A stretch of 64,000 nt of DNA from Rhynochetos jubatus (Eukaryota; Chordata; Aves; Eurypygiformes; Rhynochetidae): NCBI GenBank assembly GCA_027574665.1, contig CM050654.1, positions 20,776,222-20,840,221 of the forward strand, read 5' to 3'. A program made the position numbers and the translations under genes. Position 1 is the stretch's first letter; each line of letters opens with the position of its first letter. Below, one piece after another: positions 1 through 13,388 of the stretch. The notes below the pieces were generated by a model that had not been told where the DNA came from, searched no databases, and was given only the letters and a program-made list of their open reading frames with translations.

Positions 1-3000
1 TTTTGATTTATTTATGACCATGTTATATTATTTCAACATAACCATGCAGTTGTCAAATGAGTTATGTTTATGGCATAGCATTCTTATTGGAAAATGTCCA
101 TATAGATATTGCAATAATTCTAATATTACATTTCACTACCTTCCCAGTGACTGGAAAAATGCAGTATTCTACTACACTGAGTTACCAGTGCAATCTTGCT
201 GAAATACCTGTTTGCATTTTAGTTTTGCAGTGTTAATCCTTCAGTATTACCAAAACAATTAAGATGAATATCGTGTCTGTGTATTCTTAAATGCTGTGTA
301 TTTCCGCTTTTTTACTTTGCCTATGAATAGACTTTGTCATGTTAACATGGTATAGTAAAACCATACAAGTATGGTGATTTATATCAGTGTTTGAACTCTC
401 CTAAGAGTTTAACATAGTCTTTCTTTCGCTACCAATGTAGAGGTATTTCTGTACCTTGTCTTTGCAAATAGTCTGCCTTCATATTCCTGAGGCAGTTTCT
501 TGCAATATTTTGTAGCTCTCTTTCTGGAGAAAGGGGGATCGATTATGTTGGTTAGGAAGGCTGAAGTTGGGAAGCAGGTCCTTCTGTCTGACAAGGTTAT
601 TAGACTATCAGAAAATTATGCAATGACATAAGTTCCTTGCAATTACTTGTAAAACTGTGCTTCAGTGTCTGTGACTAACATTCCCCACATTTCAATGGGC
701 CTGATTCTTTTCTGCAGCTTTGTTTTGCACCACTAAAGATGAAGAAGAATAAGTGACATCACTTCTGAGTAGTACTGGTGGGAAAAAAAGGATCTAAAAA
801 TCAGGAAAAAAAATTCTTATACCACATGCACAGCCTCTGAGTAACTCAATTAGCTCAATTAATGATGAATGGTAACTCTTCAATAGAAATGCTGTCAATT
901 CTGATAGAATTTTTGACATCCTCTTTACCTATCCTTGATCAAATCTAGACATGTTTTTTAGGAGAGCAAATCACTTATTTAATACAGTATAACTATCACT
1001 CATTGTCATAAATGTGAAAAGTTAAATGACTATTTTAGTGGTATAAACCACTAGTTCTATAAGCTACATTTCAAGAGGGAGGGAGGGATAATTGCAATTA
1101 CAGGGATTTTAGCACACTGGTTATTCAATTTTGAATAGTTGGACATGAGCAGAGAATACTGTGATATGCAGGCTTATTTTTGCTGCCCTTATGCTAAAGA
1201 CAAATTTTGAAATAATAGCTACTATTTGTGTACATCCTGCAGTTCTGCAGTGCCATAATGCATTGTAGTGTTGAGCTTTCAGAGAAGGGGAATCGTGGGA
1301 TATGTGTCCCGGCCCTGGACTGCAGACTGAGAGAAGAAATACAAAACCTTCAGAAGGAAAACAACTTGCCATAAAAGCCATAAATTCCTTCTACATCGGA
1401 GATAGAATGTGGGAGCGCTATCTGTCTGTGGAAGTTTTTTACAAGGAAACCTCACAGGGAAAATTTCAGCATTAAAGGAGCATGTGGGAAAACTAATGAA
1501 ACTTCAGGGTGTAGTAGGATTTCTGTGGGCTCCCCATTGCTACCTGTGGAGATTTCTGTTATGATCTTCTGTTATGGTCCTTGGATCACTGAGAGCTCCC
1601 ACTTGATGTGGACGTAGAGTCACAAAGCTGTGAAGGCAACGTTTGCTCTTTGAAAGAGGAAGACTTCCATGCAAAAGGAGATTCTCCACGAGGCTAGGAG
1701 GGAGATGTGTCCAGACTTGCCACAGAAAACAAGTGAAATCTCCTAGATGTAAGTTCTTTGGTCACTCCCAGCGGTCCTTATGCATTGTTGTGTGTCCAAA
1801 TCATGGCTAGTATATCTGTGGAAAACCCTTAGGTTACTGGAGTTTAAATGCACACACTTAGACACACGGGCTCCAGGGAAAATGTAGGATCCTAAAGGTT
1901 CCACGTTATTTTGCAGTTTAGTTTGGCACTACAGAATAGAGTTGTTGGAAACAAAAAAGAAGACCTAAAGTAAATATAACTTAGGCAGGCACTGGGACAT
2001 TAAAAACACAGAAGAATTGATGTTGACTTCTTCCTGCAGTTTGGGCAAAATATTTTTTTAACATTGAAGTTCTACTTGAAGTCCTGCTTTAGAAAACCTC
2101 CCTGATGCGGTGAAAGGTTCCAGGAGGTGCTACGCAATAACTAGTGCAGCCAGAACACAGCATCACTGCAGGGTGAGTGAAGGAAACAGGCAATGGATGC
2201 AGAGCCTCACAGTGCAAAATATATTTTCAGACATTTGTTCCTGACTTTCCATTGCCTGTTCCTTGTCAGGTCAAGGGCAATGTATTTCCAGTCTAGTTTA
2301 GAAGGATTGCATATGCTGTTTGTGAACTGCAGTATAGCTTTTTGCTCTTATTATTTTGTCAGAGTTTTGGTTATGTTAAATATCTTGAGGCTGGCTGAAT
2401 GAAAGGGAAAACAGAGATGTTACTGGTTTTTTTCCCAAGAGACCAATGATCTACTAAAGTGTGGGAGTTTCCGGACTTGTTACTTTTTTGCTTGAAAGGC
2501 TTGGAAGAGTAGTATGTCCAGGAACTCCAAATCACAATTGTGCACCCTGTTAAACTTTCCAAAAGGTTGTGGGAGATAGGAAATGTATCAAGGAAGATGC
2601 CCTTACTCTGTCCTTTGCAGTTATTTCACTTCTTATAAAAGAATATGTGTATGTGTCTGAAGGAAAAATGGCTAAGGCTGACTAGGTTAGAGTAATTACT
2701 TTAGGATGTCTGGATCAAAATGTTACTCTTCTGGATACAGCTCTCTGATAAATCTAGACCAGGAGAGATTATAATCTAATGTCCTACTCTAGGCACATGC
2801 AATCCAATGAATCCTTTTCAGATTTCTACTGGATTGTTATGTGAGCAGGAAGAGAAGACAAGCATTGTAACTCTGTGAATCTGGTTTTTCCTTTGTGGTT
2901 TGTTTTTTTTTTTTTTTCCTCCAAGTATCTGACATAATAACAGTTTTTCTCACCTGAAATTATTCTTTTACTTTTGTCAAGAACAACTCAATAGCCAGAC

Positions 3001-3123
3001 TTGCAGTTCTATGATACTGTACTTAACATTTTAGTATCTCAAAGTATTTTTTTACAAACATAAATTTATTCTCAGAATCCAGTTGGATTCTTAGTGAAGC
3101 AAAACCAAACAGATATTCTTTAA
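1..3123. other. No gene seen
   Basis: This is AT-rich intron- or intergenic-like sequence with only short open frames and a T-run near 2901-2919. No repeat family is recognised. Confidence 0.6.
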
Positions 3124-3185
3124 TTATATATATTATATATATATAATATATATATAAAAGATATATATATATATATATATATATA
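3124..3185. repeat. (TA)n microsatellite
   Basis: This is a nearly pure TA tract with a few interruptions (TAAAAG near the middle). Confidence 0.95.
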
Positions 3186-5803
3186 AAAATCTCTTTTTTC
3201 TCTCTCCCCTTTTTTTTAATTTTAGCTGCTACAGATTCAGGATTCCTTTGGACAAAGTGAACCACCCAGCATTCCTATACATTGTGAAAATGTTATTGAC
3301 CTAATTTTCAGGCTAGAAGACAGAGATCTAAGAAGTTAAACTAGCTGCCATTGTTAATCCCATACAACATGATGTGTGACAGAAGAGAACCCAGAAGGTT
3401 GGCTCTGTAAGTTTTAAGCAAAGCTCTGGTAGAGCACTCTCATGCCTGTGATAAAATAGAGCTCTCAGTGGTGCAGTGGAAGGCTAAAGGGGACAAGCTG
3501 AACTAATAAACCATCTAACATGTGGGTAAATGAGTAAGCAGAGTGATTTTCGGCTCAGTACCAACTTAATATGTAGGTCAAAAGGGGAGGAATGTTGTCG
3601 AACATGAGCAGAAACCTGCATTTTTTGGGACAAAAGGGTAGATTGTTGCTGCCTTATTGGTTGACCTGCAGTTAGGCAAATAAGTTAGCTCTTGTCTTGG
3701 AGAGGCTGACTGCTGGGATCTTTTCCTGTGTGGAAGATATTCTAAATCTACAAATATAATTTGGTGAGAGGAGGCCAAATTTGGGCCTGTCAACTTTGAC
3801 ACATCCCTTAAAAGATTCCAAATGATAGAAATGGTGTGTAAGAGAGTTGTAACAAAGGAGAGGTTTTCAGTTCTTTTAACAGAGAGCTACATAATCACAC
3901 TTTCTTCCAGAAGCATTCAGTGTGAAGATCTGTCAATAGAAATCTCAAACTGTGAATATACAATTGAGCTTTATTATCCCTTTGTTATTTTGTAACTACA
4001 TAGGTATGACAGACAGAAACTGATTTTAAAAGAAATTCACAATTGTCAGTGTGTCACATGCATGAATCCCACTGCTGGAAGTTTTTCAGTAAATCAGCAT
4101 CTTTGGGTAGGTGCGCCAAATGCCATATTTTAACAAAATGTTTTTGCTCACGGTAACACTCAAGCTCTTAATTTAAAGAGAATGAACATCCTAACATTTT
4201 GTTACACAGCAGACAGATGGTGCTCTGTCTCGCACAGAGCAGACAAGGAGCAACACCGTTATAAGTACCAGATAAAAGCTGCTGAGGGATGGGGTATACA
4301 GCGAAATTTTCAGTTGGACCCATTGTCAAGGCATCCCCAGGAGCCCACACAGGCAAATAAGCGCTGTACTGTAAAACAAGAATGGTGTAAGACACCCCAG
4401 GTCTCCTCAAAAGTCCTTTGACTCTCTGAAGAGTAGAGTGATAGAGTGTGCAGAGGTCTCCAAAACTTCACACTCCAGCAGGACTATTTGTCTGCCTTTG
4501 AGTCTTAAGGACTTAGAGTGATGTTCTTGGCAGGGCCTGGAAACCTGCCACACGATGCAGAGAGATATGGAAACCTCCAGTGACCTTCACAGTGCTGTCT
4601 TTCATGGGAGGTGAAGAAAAGGGAGCAAAGGTCTGCCTGAGGAGGACCTTCTTTAAGGGTTAAATTTATTTTGTATTAAAGTTGATTTGTGATTAATTTG
4701 TTTCAGAGTTTTGGGGAGGGTGTGTAGGCTAGGTTTTGTCTGCTAGATCAAGGGACCTGTTTGTGGCAGTTGCATAGCAGAAATGTTTTTCCTGCCTTGT
4801 GCCAAACCTTGGCTAGCACTGCCTGTACCTGTGCTTAGGCTCAGGGGTTTCCATTTTAAAGGCAATTAGGGTCTGAATTCCGAAGGCAGGCAAGATGTGC
4901 CCGCTAAGACAAACACGTAACAAATATTTGCCTCAACATGCACTACACTTCTCTGCAACCTTGTTTCTCCGCCATACTTATTAACTGCATAGTCTGCTAA
5001 AGGAAACAACAATTCGGTTCCCTTAATCCTGTTTCTGACAGACCCATGAGCAAATCTTCCAACAGAGCCATGCACCTGTGACTGAGCTGGCCGAGCAGCA
5101 AAGCAGAGAGGGGGCTGAGATCAGCTCCCTAAACAACTAGGCTGCACTGATTGACAGCTTGTTTGTGTATTGAGTGATGTGCAGGGTCTGGTTCAAAATG
5201 TCACAATGGAATCGCCACTCTGTGACAGTGAGCGTAATGTACTTCAATTCAGTCCTCCCACAGGAGTAACAAAGGCCAAAAAATCCACCACAAGTGTGCT
5301 TAACTTCAAAAAGAGAAACTCTGTAAACAGGGAAGCCCACTAAAAAGAAGCTAAAATGGGCCACTAGAAGAATTAAATCCTTCCAGGGAGCAGGAAGAAC
5401 ACCGAGCTAAGGGCACAGCAGAGAGCATGCCCCATCCTTCGGGAAAGACTTCAGGAAGGGTAAAAGGAGACTGTCGTGGCTAATCAGCAAAGGAAATACT
5501 GCTACTAGAAATAGGAAGGATCATTCAGAAAATTGAAGTTGTGTCCAAAGTAAGTAGGAAGGACTGTAAATTAAAGACTAAATAAAAACCTCTCAGCAGT
5601 CAAGCTGAAAGAGTTTAAGGAGTAACTAGTTTAAGGGACCAAAATCTCTGCTAAGCATTTTTTTGATCACATCATTAACAGAAACACCTGATGACCACTC
5701 AAAATGGCTATTCAGAGGATAAAGGCTTTACAGGGAAGCTAAACTCATTTTTGGTACTGATGTTTGCTGTGCATAAACCTGGAGCTATTGCCACGCAGAA
5801 AAC
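3186..5803. other. No gene seen
   Basis: Both strands are open for about 80 codons at 4168-4421. The frames have no splice or homology support, and I see no other structure. Confidence 0.6.
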
Positions 5804-5806
5804 TTT

Positions 5807-5837
<31 letters not shown>
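5804..5837 (+). repeat. T13-G21 homopolymer junction
   Basis: Thirteen T are followed directly by twenty-one G, then CGGTGGTGG. It is strongly strand-asymmetric. Run length is prone to assembly and slippage error. Confidence 0.95.
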
Positions 5838-5984
5838 CGGTGGTGGAAGAGAATGAAGACATCAGCAAAGGCCTGTCTACAACAGAAGAAACTGAGGAAG
5901 AAATGAGAGTACCAAAAGATGGAATGAACAGTAATAAACAGTAATAAGCTGCTTCTACCCAAATGGTCTGAAGGCTGAAAGAGG

Positions 5985-7090
5985 TGGATGTGTATGCCAG
6001 ATCTCTTGGAGTTGTTCTAACAGCAAGCATGAGAGTGGTCCGACCGATGTAGTCTGCTGGGGTTTCCAACAGTCTTTCGACAAAATCACACACTAAGGAC
6101 TTATACAGAAATGAAATGCCACAACATAGAAAAGAGTTGCCACATGGCACAATGAGTGGCCAAGAAAGTGAGAAACTAAGGATAAGAACCAAGGCTGGTT
6201 CTTGCAATGGAGCAGAGGTCACCAGGGGAGTTTCACAGGGATATCCTTCCTGTTTAAAAATATACCTGGAAATATGGGTGATCAATAATGTGAAAAAGTT
6301 TGGTGATGATGTGAAGTTCTTCCAGGTAGTAATGATGAGGGCCAGCTGTGAAGAATTGCCAAAGTGACTGAGTAATAATATTTCCCAGATGAAATTTGGT
6401 GTAGATAAATCTGAAGTACATGTACGTTGGGAAAAACAAGTGTATATCATGTAGAAGATTTCATGTAGAAATCATGATGGGCTCTGAATTGACAATTACC
6501 ACTGAAAAGCGAGACCTGGGGGTTATGATAAATAGTTCCATGAAAACATCAGCTCAGTGCTTGGCAGCAGTCAAAAAAAAAAAAAGGGGCAAATCAATTG
6601 TTAGGAATTTTTAGGAAAGGAACAGAGAACAAACAGAAAACATAATTATTCTACTATGTGAAGCCATGGTTCACCTGAACATTAAAAATTATGTGCAATT
6701 CTAGTAATATCATTGCAAAAGTGATGTTTTAGAATCGGAAAAGGTGCAGAGAAGGGCAGAGAAGGGCTGTGAACAGCTTCTGCACAAAGGCTGTGACTTG
6801 ATAGCCTTGAAAAGAGGCAACCTGACCAGAAATACTGGAGGCCTACAAAATCACAACAGCTAGTAAGAAGGTGGACACAGTCTGACTGCTGTCTCTTGCA
6901 GTGCAAGAAATGGGAGAGAGAGATTTAAAATGAGAAGAGGGAGTCCGTGCAGTGGGTAAAGGGCCTTTGGAACTCTTTTCCCGAGGCTGTAAGGAACCGA
7001 AGGTCGAGGGAGACCAATGCTTACATCTGCGAGGCTGCTACAGTACGTAGCACAACAAATTCAGAAAATCTCCTGAGCTGAAAATATTTG
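5985..7090 (+). mobile_element. Old CR1/L3-like LINE relic (ORF2 reverse-transcriptase end and 3' region)
   Basis: Scattered frames retain landmarks of the CR1 clade: VKKFGDDVKFF (the reverse-transcriptase FADD box with A changed to G), KRDLGVMINSSMKTSAQCLAAVKK, and EKVQRRAEKG, which corresponds to EKVQRRATK. Frames shift repeatedly, and an A-run near 6572-6584 interrupts the sequence. The latter part, with AAGGGCCTTTGGAACTC, matches the usual region downstream of ORF2. The copy is heavily mutated, so it is old. LINE subfamily naming (CR1 versus L3) cannot be settled by eye. Confidence 0.75.
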
Positions 7091-10000
7091 GAGACTAACA
7101 GAGAATTATATGTGCTTGTGTTGGGTTTATTCTTCTCCAGTGTCTGCTGCTGAACACAACCTCATCTGGATGAATCCTTGCTCTGAACTGGTATGACTGG
7201 TCATATGTGTATATGTGTGTTATCATAGGTAATTACACATGCTAGTTTTTCACATCTAGACTGTTGTGACTTATATTGGTAAATTACATCATGGCTTTTG
7301 AAGATGATCAAGTACCAAAATAAGATTATAGTCTTATACTAAAGTCATACTATGATATTTTATAACTGTTGGCTCTTACTGACTGTTTTCCTATAAGCTG
7401 GCTTCTACTCAAGAGATTCATTGTTGGTTGTGAGAGTCAGGACAGAGTGGTGTCCTGACTGCAGGGACAGTGTTTCAGTGGCCAGGTTCCATAGGTGTTT
7501 CAACCATTCATTTATCCCCTTGCACAAGAAGTTCAAGGTCAGGTTCACTTCTTTTCTCCTACTAATGACAGCTGAAATTAAGAGACCTAATTAGCTTAAA
7601 GTGCAGGAGTTCTTTTATATTCAATAGCAGACCTTGTGCCTGCCTACCCTTTTGCACTGTTAGACTCCTTTTGTGTTTATATTTGAACTGGTCATACTGA
7701 AATATGTTTAGCATGGTTTCTTTGCCTTGTATTGTTTCCTAAGCAGTGATTTTATCTGTGTAGTTTTAATGTCTTTTCATACCTGGAAATCTATAGATTT
7801 ACAAAAATTGTGTTTGTGCATTTACCTGAAACCATCTTTCCACCATTTGAGGTGTCATCTCTATTGTGTTTGAACTTGTCAACAATTTCTTTGCTAATGT
7901 GTTGTATTGAAAAACACGTATCAGATAGTTTCTCATACTGCTTGGTTTCACTGCAGAGAATCAAAGTTACAAAACTGCATATATTAGTATATTTTACATT
8001 TAGGTTGATTACAAATGTTCTGCGACATGATTTCATTCGAAAATGCTGACTGATCAAAATTGTGATTTCTGCAAAAATGTATGAGTGCTATAAACTTCTG
8101 TGTAGCTCTAAAACATGTTTTTAACTTTCTGATTTACAAGGGTTTTTTGTTGGTGGTGGTGGTTTTTTTTTTTTCTTTCATATAGAAATGTTCTGCAAAT
8201 GAGGGATTCTGTGATTTGCCCAGTTCTATCTGAGCCACACCTGGTGGGAAAAAAAATAAAATCCTAAGGTAATTTTTCCTGGGTGCTGTGGGTTTTAGGT
8301 GACTTAGAAAGACCATAATGATGTTAATAATAGAATTATAATTGGATTGATCCTAGATAAAGGATCAATATACAACTCTTCCTAAGAACTTTAACAGTTC
8401 TATTACAGTTCCCCTTCGCCCAGTACTCCACTAAGGTGCTATCTGCCTGCCTTTTTTTTAAAAAAATAACATTCAGACTCTGAACTATACCAATTTGACT
8501 AAATATACACAGATTATTAGGCATTCTGGAAAGAAAACAGCTGCAGAGGAGCACACTGCCCTGAAGTCAGGCTCATTTGGCAGGTTTCATACCAACTTGA
8601 TAGTAATTATGATCTCCATCGAGTGAGACAGGGAGTGAATAAGATATTTAACACTGTGTGCTTTGGCTGTGAAAACCTTTTCAACTTGTGCTTTCAATTT
8701 CTGGGTTTCAGTGTTATTAAAATATTTATGTGGGTATATTTTAAAAGAAATAATTATCATTTTCTCCACACACACTATTTCTTTAATCTCTCAGAGACAT
8801 TTCTCTCTGTTTGCTGTCCACTTCCCAGAGATGGATGTTCCAACCACCATATAGAGCAGGACCATAAATATCCTTTTCCAGCACTGGAACTGCACTTACA
8901 GTGTAGTGAAATCTATCATCTCACTCATATAAGATGCAATCTGTCTGCGTCAGAAAATGACCCAGAACTTTCTACCCACAGTGACTGGATTCAATTATGG
9001 TTTTAATTTAAGAAATTTGATGCGTATATTCAGGTAATACGGGTCTTTCCATGTAGTTCATGTATGTATAAATTGCTCTTTCTCTTTACTAAGCATTACA
9101 GATGCTTGTTTGATTTATGTAACACTTCTTTTTTACCATCTCTGATGTAACTCAGTGGAGAGCTCCCAAAATATGCATGTGTAGGCTTTGTCAATACTCA
9201 GAGTAACTATTATGCCTGGACCTCATCTGAATTCTGTAATAGCATTTTCTTATGGTGACCCACTGGCCACCAGAAAGAGTGTAGCATTCTCAAGCAGTGA
9301 GATTCTCAGCCGTAAGATAGCTAGAGTGCTGTAATTATCAGGATAGAAGTGCTTATAAAATCTTAGGATACAACTCTCCTATAACCCTGAAAGGTATCTT
9401 ATAAACTCTAAAGGGTGAAAGGTACCAAGGGAATAAATTTGACCACATTTCACATCCTTTTGTACTAGGTTCAGTCAGGACTGAAACTCCTGGCAAAGTT
9501 TTTATTGTTGTTGGTTTTAATTATTATTTTTGAGATTGTCACACATTACATAAGTCATGATCTTAGGTTTCTGTTGTAAGAAGCTTTTAATTAAAAGTTG
9601 GGTGTTTGCTAGATCCTACTAGTAGGCCTCATGTGCCTTGTTTCTTGTGCCTTTCCAAGGCAATCCTCCTTGGAGAGGGGAGTAGTAGGAACAAGAAAGT
9701 AAGGCCAGTAGTTCAGAATACTGAAGTCATGCCTCTGATCCAGTCAAGAGCATGAATGCGATAGATGACTTTGCAGCAATGTGGAGGGAAAATATGGACA
9801 TGTTACAATAAGAGCTGTTGGAAAGCTCTAGATTTTGGCACCCACGATGAGCTGCCATGTGATTAAGAAATTAGGTTTGTGTTCCAGACTGCTCTAAAAC
9901 TGAATGTGAACAGTTGCTGCAAATGGTAGTACTCCCAAATCTGTTTATTCTGAGCCTGTCTGTACAAGCTACTGTGCTATGTAGTGTGAACCTTGAACGT

Positions 10001-12894
10001 GCTGACTCAAGTACTAGAAAGAACCTAAATGTGGTAGATCCATGGGCCCTGCACACTTAACCACTTGTCTTGAAAAAGCCAGGTAAACGTGTCTGTGGAG
10101 TTTTGATTCCCACATAACTAGGTTGCTCCCTACTGAAGGCAGCTCACATAAAGCTCACATGGTATCTCTCTACTCTGTGACAGTCTGTAGAGGAGACACC
10201 TAATAGATGAAGCCTGACATAGAAAAGGACAAAATTTGGGCTTTGGCTGCCAGCTGCTTCTTTACTTTCCTTCTCCCTCCCGGTTCCATGATGCAGAAGT
10301 CGCGTGCTGTACTTTCACTCATTGCGGCTACAGGACCACAGTTACCCTGTGCTTGCTTGCAGAGCAGACTGCAGAGAGGGAGAAGCTTGCCGGGTGCTGC
10401 GAGTGACTCCCATGGAGATGATAGCTCCACGTTCCCTTCCTCAGCCCTTTGCAAGTCCATATTCAACTGTTGACATGACAGTTAGCTTTTCAGATGTGAA
10501 GGATTCTCCCATTTCATTCTGCTGCCTCGTGCCCATGAAGTTTGGCAGGACCTTTCTAGAAAAAGCACTCTCATCACAATTCATGTACCGCCCATTTTGT
10601 GCTGCAGGGAGAAAGTGAGGAGGATGGACAAAAGAAATAAGTGAAAGCAAAACACATCCAACATTTCCTAACATCTTTTTTAAAAAAAAAAAATCATAAA
10701 ATTTAGCAACTCGGTGAACCTGGTGTTAATTGTTTTCTCCAAGCTGGTTTGTTTTTTGTTTAGCCTTCCTATCTGGGTTATCTTTAAACAAACTCAGTTG
10801 CCACTTTCTATATGAGTGAGAATATTTTTAGTATCATGGATCAGTCTGGCAAGAAGCGAGCAGTTGTGTGAGACCATCAGCAGGTGCATTGGAGACAGCA
10901 GCAGTTTGGGAAGCCTGAAAGAGTGAATATGAGGTGAGCAAAGGGGAATCAATGCTATAAAAAGCATAGTAAAAATCTTTCTGTTTGTAACAGGTATTGC
11001 TGGCACAACTGTGCTGTTGAGAGCTTAATTTGTTTTTATATACTGCGACAGTTTCTGATTTTTGTATGTTATCCCTAAGTTTTAATGACAGTTTCCTTTT
11101 TTCAATGCATTTGGAAGTACTCACCTTTGGATTGAGGTTGGAATTTTACCCGTAGTTCCTGAAAGCTGATTATTTAACATCTGTTTAGAAGTAAGGAGGG
11201 AGAGCAGGATGTCAGTTTTTAGAATCTCATAATACAGCTGGATCAAAAGGTCACTGCAAAAAGGAGCACTTTCACAAGAAATACCCTAATCATGAAAAGT
11301 TTTTACATAAAATTTCCCAATAGTCATATGTGCTAGGCATAAAAATAGATAAATGACATTGAATTAGCAGCAGTAAATTAGTGGCTTATGAATATGAAGA
11401 CGTTAGGGGAGGTATGGTTACATGAGCCACCTGCTCACCCAATACCTATTAACACGCTTGCTGGATTTAGTCTTAAGAATCAGGGTAACTCCATACTGCA
11501 GAAGCCCCAGTGAATGCATTTGTATTAGCACTTCGTAGCAGAGAGACTTTAATCTGCCAGTTCCTAAAAATGAATGCAACGTTCTTGAAGAAACCATGCC
11601 GGAGCTGACACTCTGGGTGAAATCCTGAAGTCAAGAGGAACATTTTCATTGTCTTTAACGAAGCCAGAGTTTGTTGACTGATAACAACCAGTGAGAAAAT
11701 GGAGAGTTGGAGTAGCCAGGTGATAATGAAGGGTACCCAAAAGGGTCAAGCTGAACAACACATCAGAAACAAGGGAAGACGTGTCTTAGGCAGTACCAAG
11801 TCTGATGTGCTGTTTATAATGCTGGTGTAATCCTTTGGTATTCAGTGTGTCAGGGGAATCTATATTGGAGTGAAGCTGGGAAGAATACAGAACAAAAAAA
11901 GCGCTCTAGAAATAAAGAAGTTTTAAACAGAAACTGGGACTCCAGTAGAATAGAGTCAGGCTTTCCTGAAGAGAAAGAGGTACGTCAGAGAGAAATGAAA
12001 TGGGATTACAACAAAGATGAAAGTCACAGAAAGGAGAGTGAGGGGGAAGGTTTCACCGTTCCCAAAGCAAACACACTACCTCATTATATAACTCCTTTTA
12101 CAACAGGTCATTAATTGGCCATTAAACATACTGGGGGAAGTAAATATTCGTGTTTTGGTGACCCGAGAATTAATATCGCTGACGGAAACATTTTAGTTTC
12201 TAATCAGGGTTTGACAGTATCATGTATAAAGAAAAAAAAATTTCAATGAGTATGTTTTTACAGGGTACTCTTTCACTATCCAGTGATACATAGGTTCCTA
12301 TTGACTTGGTCATTTTATGGCTTCGTGAAATCATCCTGTTAAATGTATGGAGAAAAAAAGATATTGAACAGTTTAACAAAATTCTCATCCACACTGCAGA
12401 AGGTACTTCGAGGTGTGACTCTTAACATGAGGTAAGATGTATCTGTGTCTGCACTGTTTCAAGCCATGTTATTTTCTAAGCTTTGGGAAGATGAGGAGGA
12501 AGTCATGATATTGGAACTGTATGTATACTTTACAGGTGAATTTTTTATTACAGACATCCTGGTCTGAATGGACATGATTTCAATATAACAGAAAAGGTTA
12601 TAAAAATGAAATCACTGCGCTCATAAGAGTATTCTGTCCTCTAATTTACTTGAAGAAGCATACTTGTTCAAGTTTCTTCTTTGTAGGGAGACTATTCACC
12701 TTTTTCCTGTTCAGATGCTACCACCTTATGGTTGCATGCCATGGTGAAGACTAGGAGAGTATTCAGAATCAATGGAGAATACACCGAAGTAGAGTGTACT
12801 CCAAGGAAAGAGAGTAAAATTATATAAATTATATATAAATATCATAAAATTCCTGGGAAAAATAACCTTTTGGGTGAACTTCTTTCCGTCCAGA
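7091..12894. other. No confident gene; AAA3 dynein exons not found
   Basis: If the dynein gene once extended upstream, AAA3 exons should lie here. Only a short frame near 8976-9002 (SDWIQLWF) recalls the family, too little to call. On the minus strand near 10615, CTCCCTGCAG precedes an open frame with no recognised match. Confidence 0.5.
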
Positions 12895-13137
12895 AAAGGA
12901 GCTGAAATGAAAAGCTATGACCAAAATCTGCATTACATTTTATACCCTTCTCAACTGTCTCCAGAGAGAAGAGACAGTCCAAGAGATCTTGAGGCCTTAC
13001 TTCTAGAAATGGCATGCTGCCAGAGTCTGATGGAAAAAATTAAAGCACTATCTGATATTGGTTCTATAGCTAACAGGACTATTCCCAGGCTCCGGCAGCT
13101 TTTCATAAACGCACACACACGAAGGAGAACACTGTGA
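12895..13137 (+). other. Open frame just upstream of the first dynein relic, function unknown
   Basis: Following CTTTCCGTCCAG, an open frame of about 80 codons ends in TGA TAA at 13135-13140. It contains SPRDLEALLLEMACC, LMEKIKALSDIG and a basic tail THTRRRTL. Codon use looks more protein-like than the surroundings. It shares the frame of the dynein block 57 bases downstream. A faint resemblance of DLEALLLEMA to the DNAH11 segment before AAA4 (DLFQKKMLETA) exists. If real, a very short intron starting near GATATTG/GTTCTA would be needed. I do not recognise the whole sequence and consider it unassigned. Confidence 0.25.
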
Positions 13138-13194
13138 TAAAGGGTTAATATGCTGGGCGAATACTTGTCTATATCTCTATATTGTTACCACCAG

Positions 13195-13388
13195 AGTGTT
13201 GATGAACACGTATTTATCCATAAGCCACTAATTTACTGCCACTTTGCCCATGGTGTTGGAGAACCTCGTTACTTTCCAGTATCTGACTGGGGGACGCCGT
13301 CCAGAATTTTAACACAATCATTAGAGCACTACATTGGGCTTCATGCTGCAATGAACCATGTTCTATCTGAGGATGCCATGCAGCACAT
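13195..13388 (+). pseudogene. DNAH11: DNAH11-like dynein exon, start of AAA4 (relic)
   Basis: This 194-base block follows an AG (TTGTTACCACCAG) and ends at a GTAAGG donor. It reads openly for 64 codons plus two bases. The peptide contains KPLIYCHFA, GEPRYFPVSDW, RILTQSLEHY and SEDAMQH. Axonemal outer-arm dynein heavy chains have this segment at the entry of AAA4 in the motor domain. The PLIYCHFA and ILTQ blocks fit DNAH11 better than DNAH9, as I remember those proteins. The reading frame and both splice sites are intact. However, positions that are nearly fixed in the family look changed: HVLSED where NLVLFED or HLVLFED is expected, YIG where YNE is expected, and a Pro in WGTPSR. The exon that should follow, with the AAA4 P-loop, is not seen in the next 4 kb. 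I therefore call it part of a decayed gene. A living but divergent exon is the alternative. Confidence 0.8.

Noticed and set aside
5785-6450. 221-codon minus-strand frame
   Set aside because: It is open only because it runs through the poly-G tract and antisense to the LINE relic. It contains no domain and has a Pro-Lys homopolymer end.
8976-9045. SDWIQLWF as a relic of the dynein AAA3/AAA4 linker (compare DLIRLWLHE)
   Set aside because: The order fits, and GTAATA follows CAG, but only eight residues match and the flanks do not. Too short to separate from chance.
10441-10674. Minus-strand terminal exon after CTCCCTGCAG
   Set aside because: The acceptor is good, but the peptide matches nothing and an overlapping frame is equally open. 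No poly(A) signal or partner exon was found.
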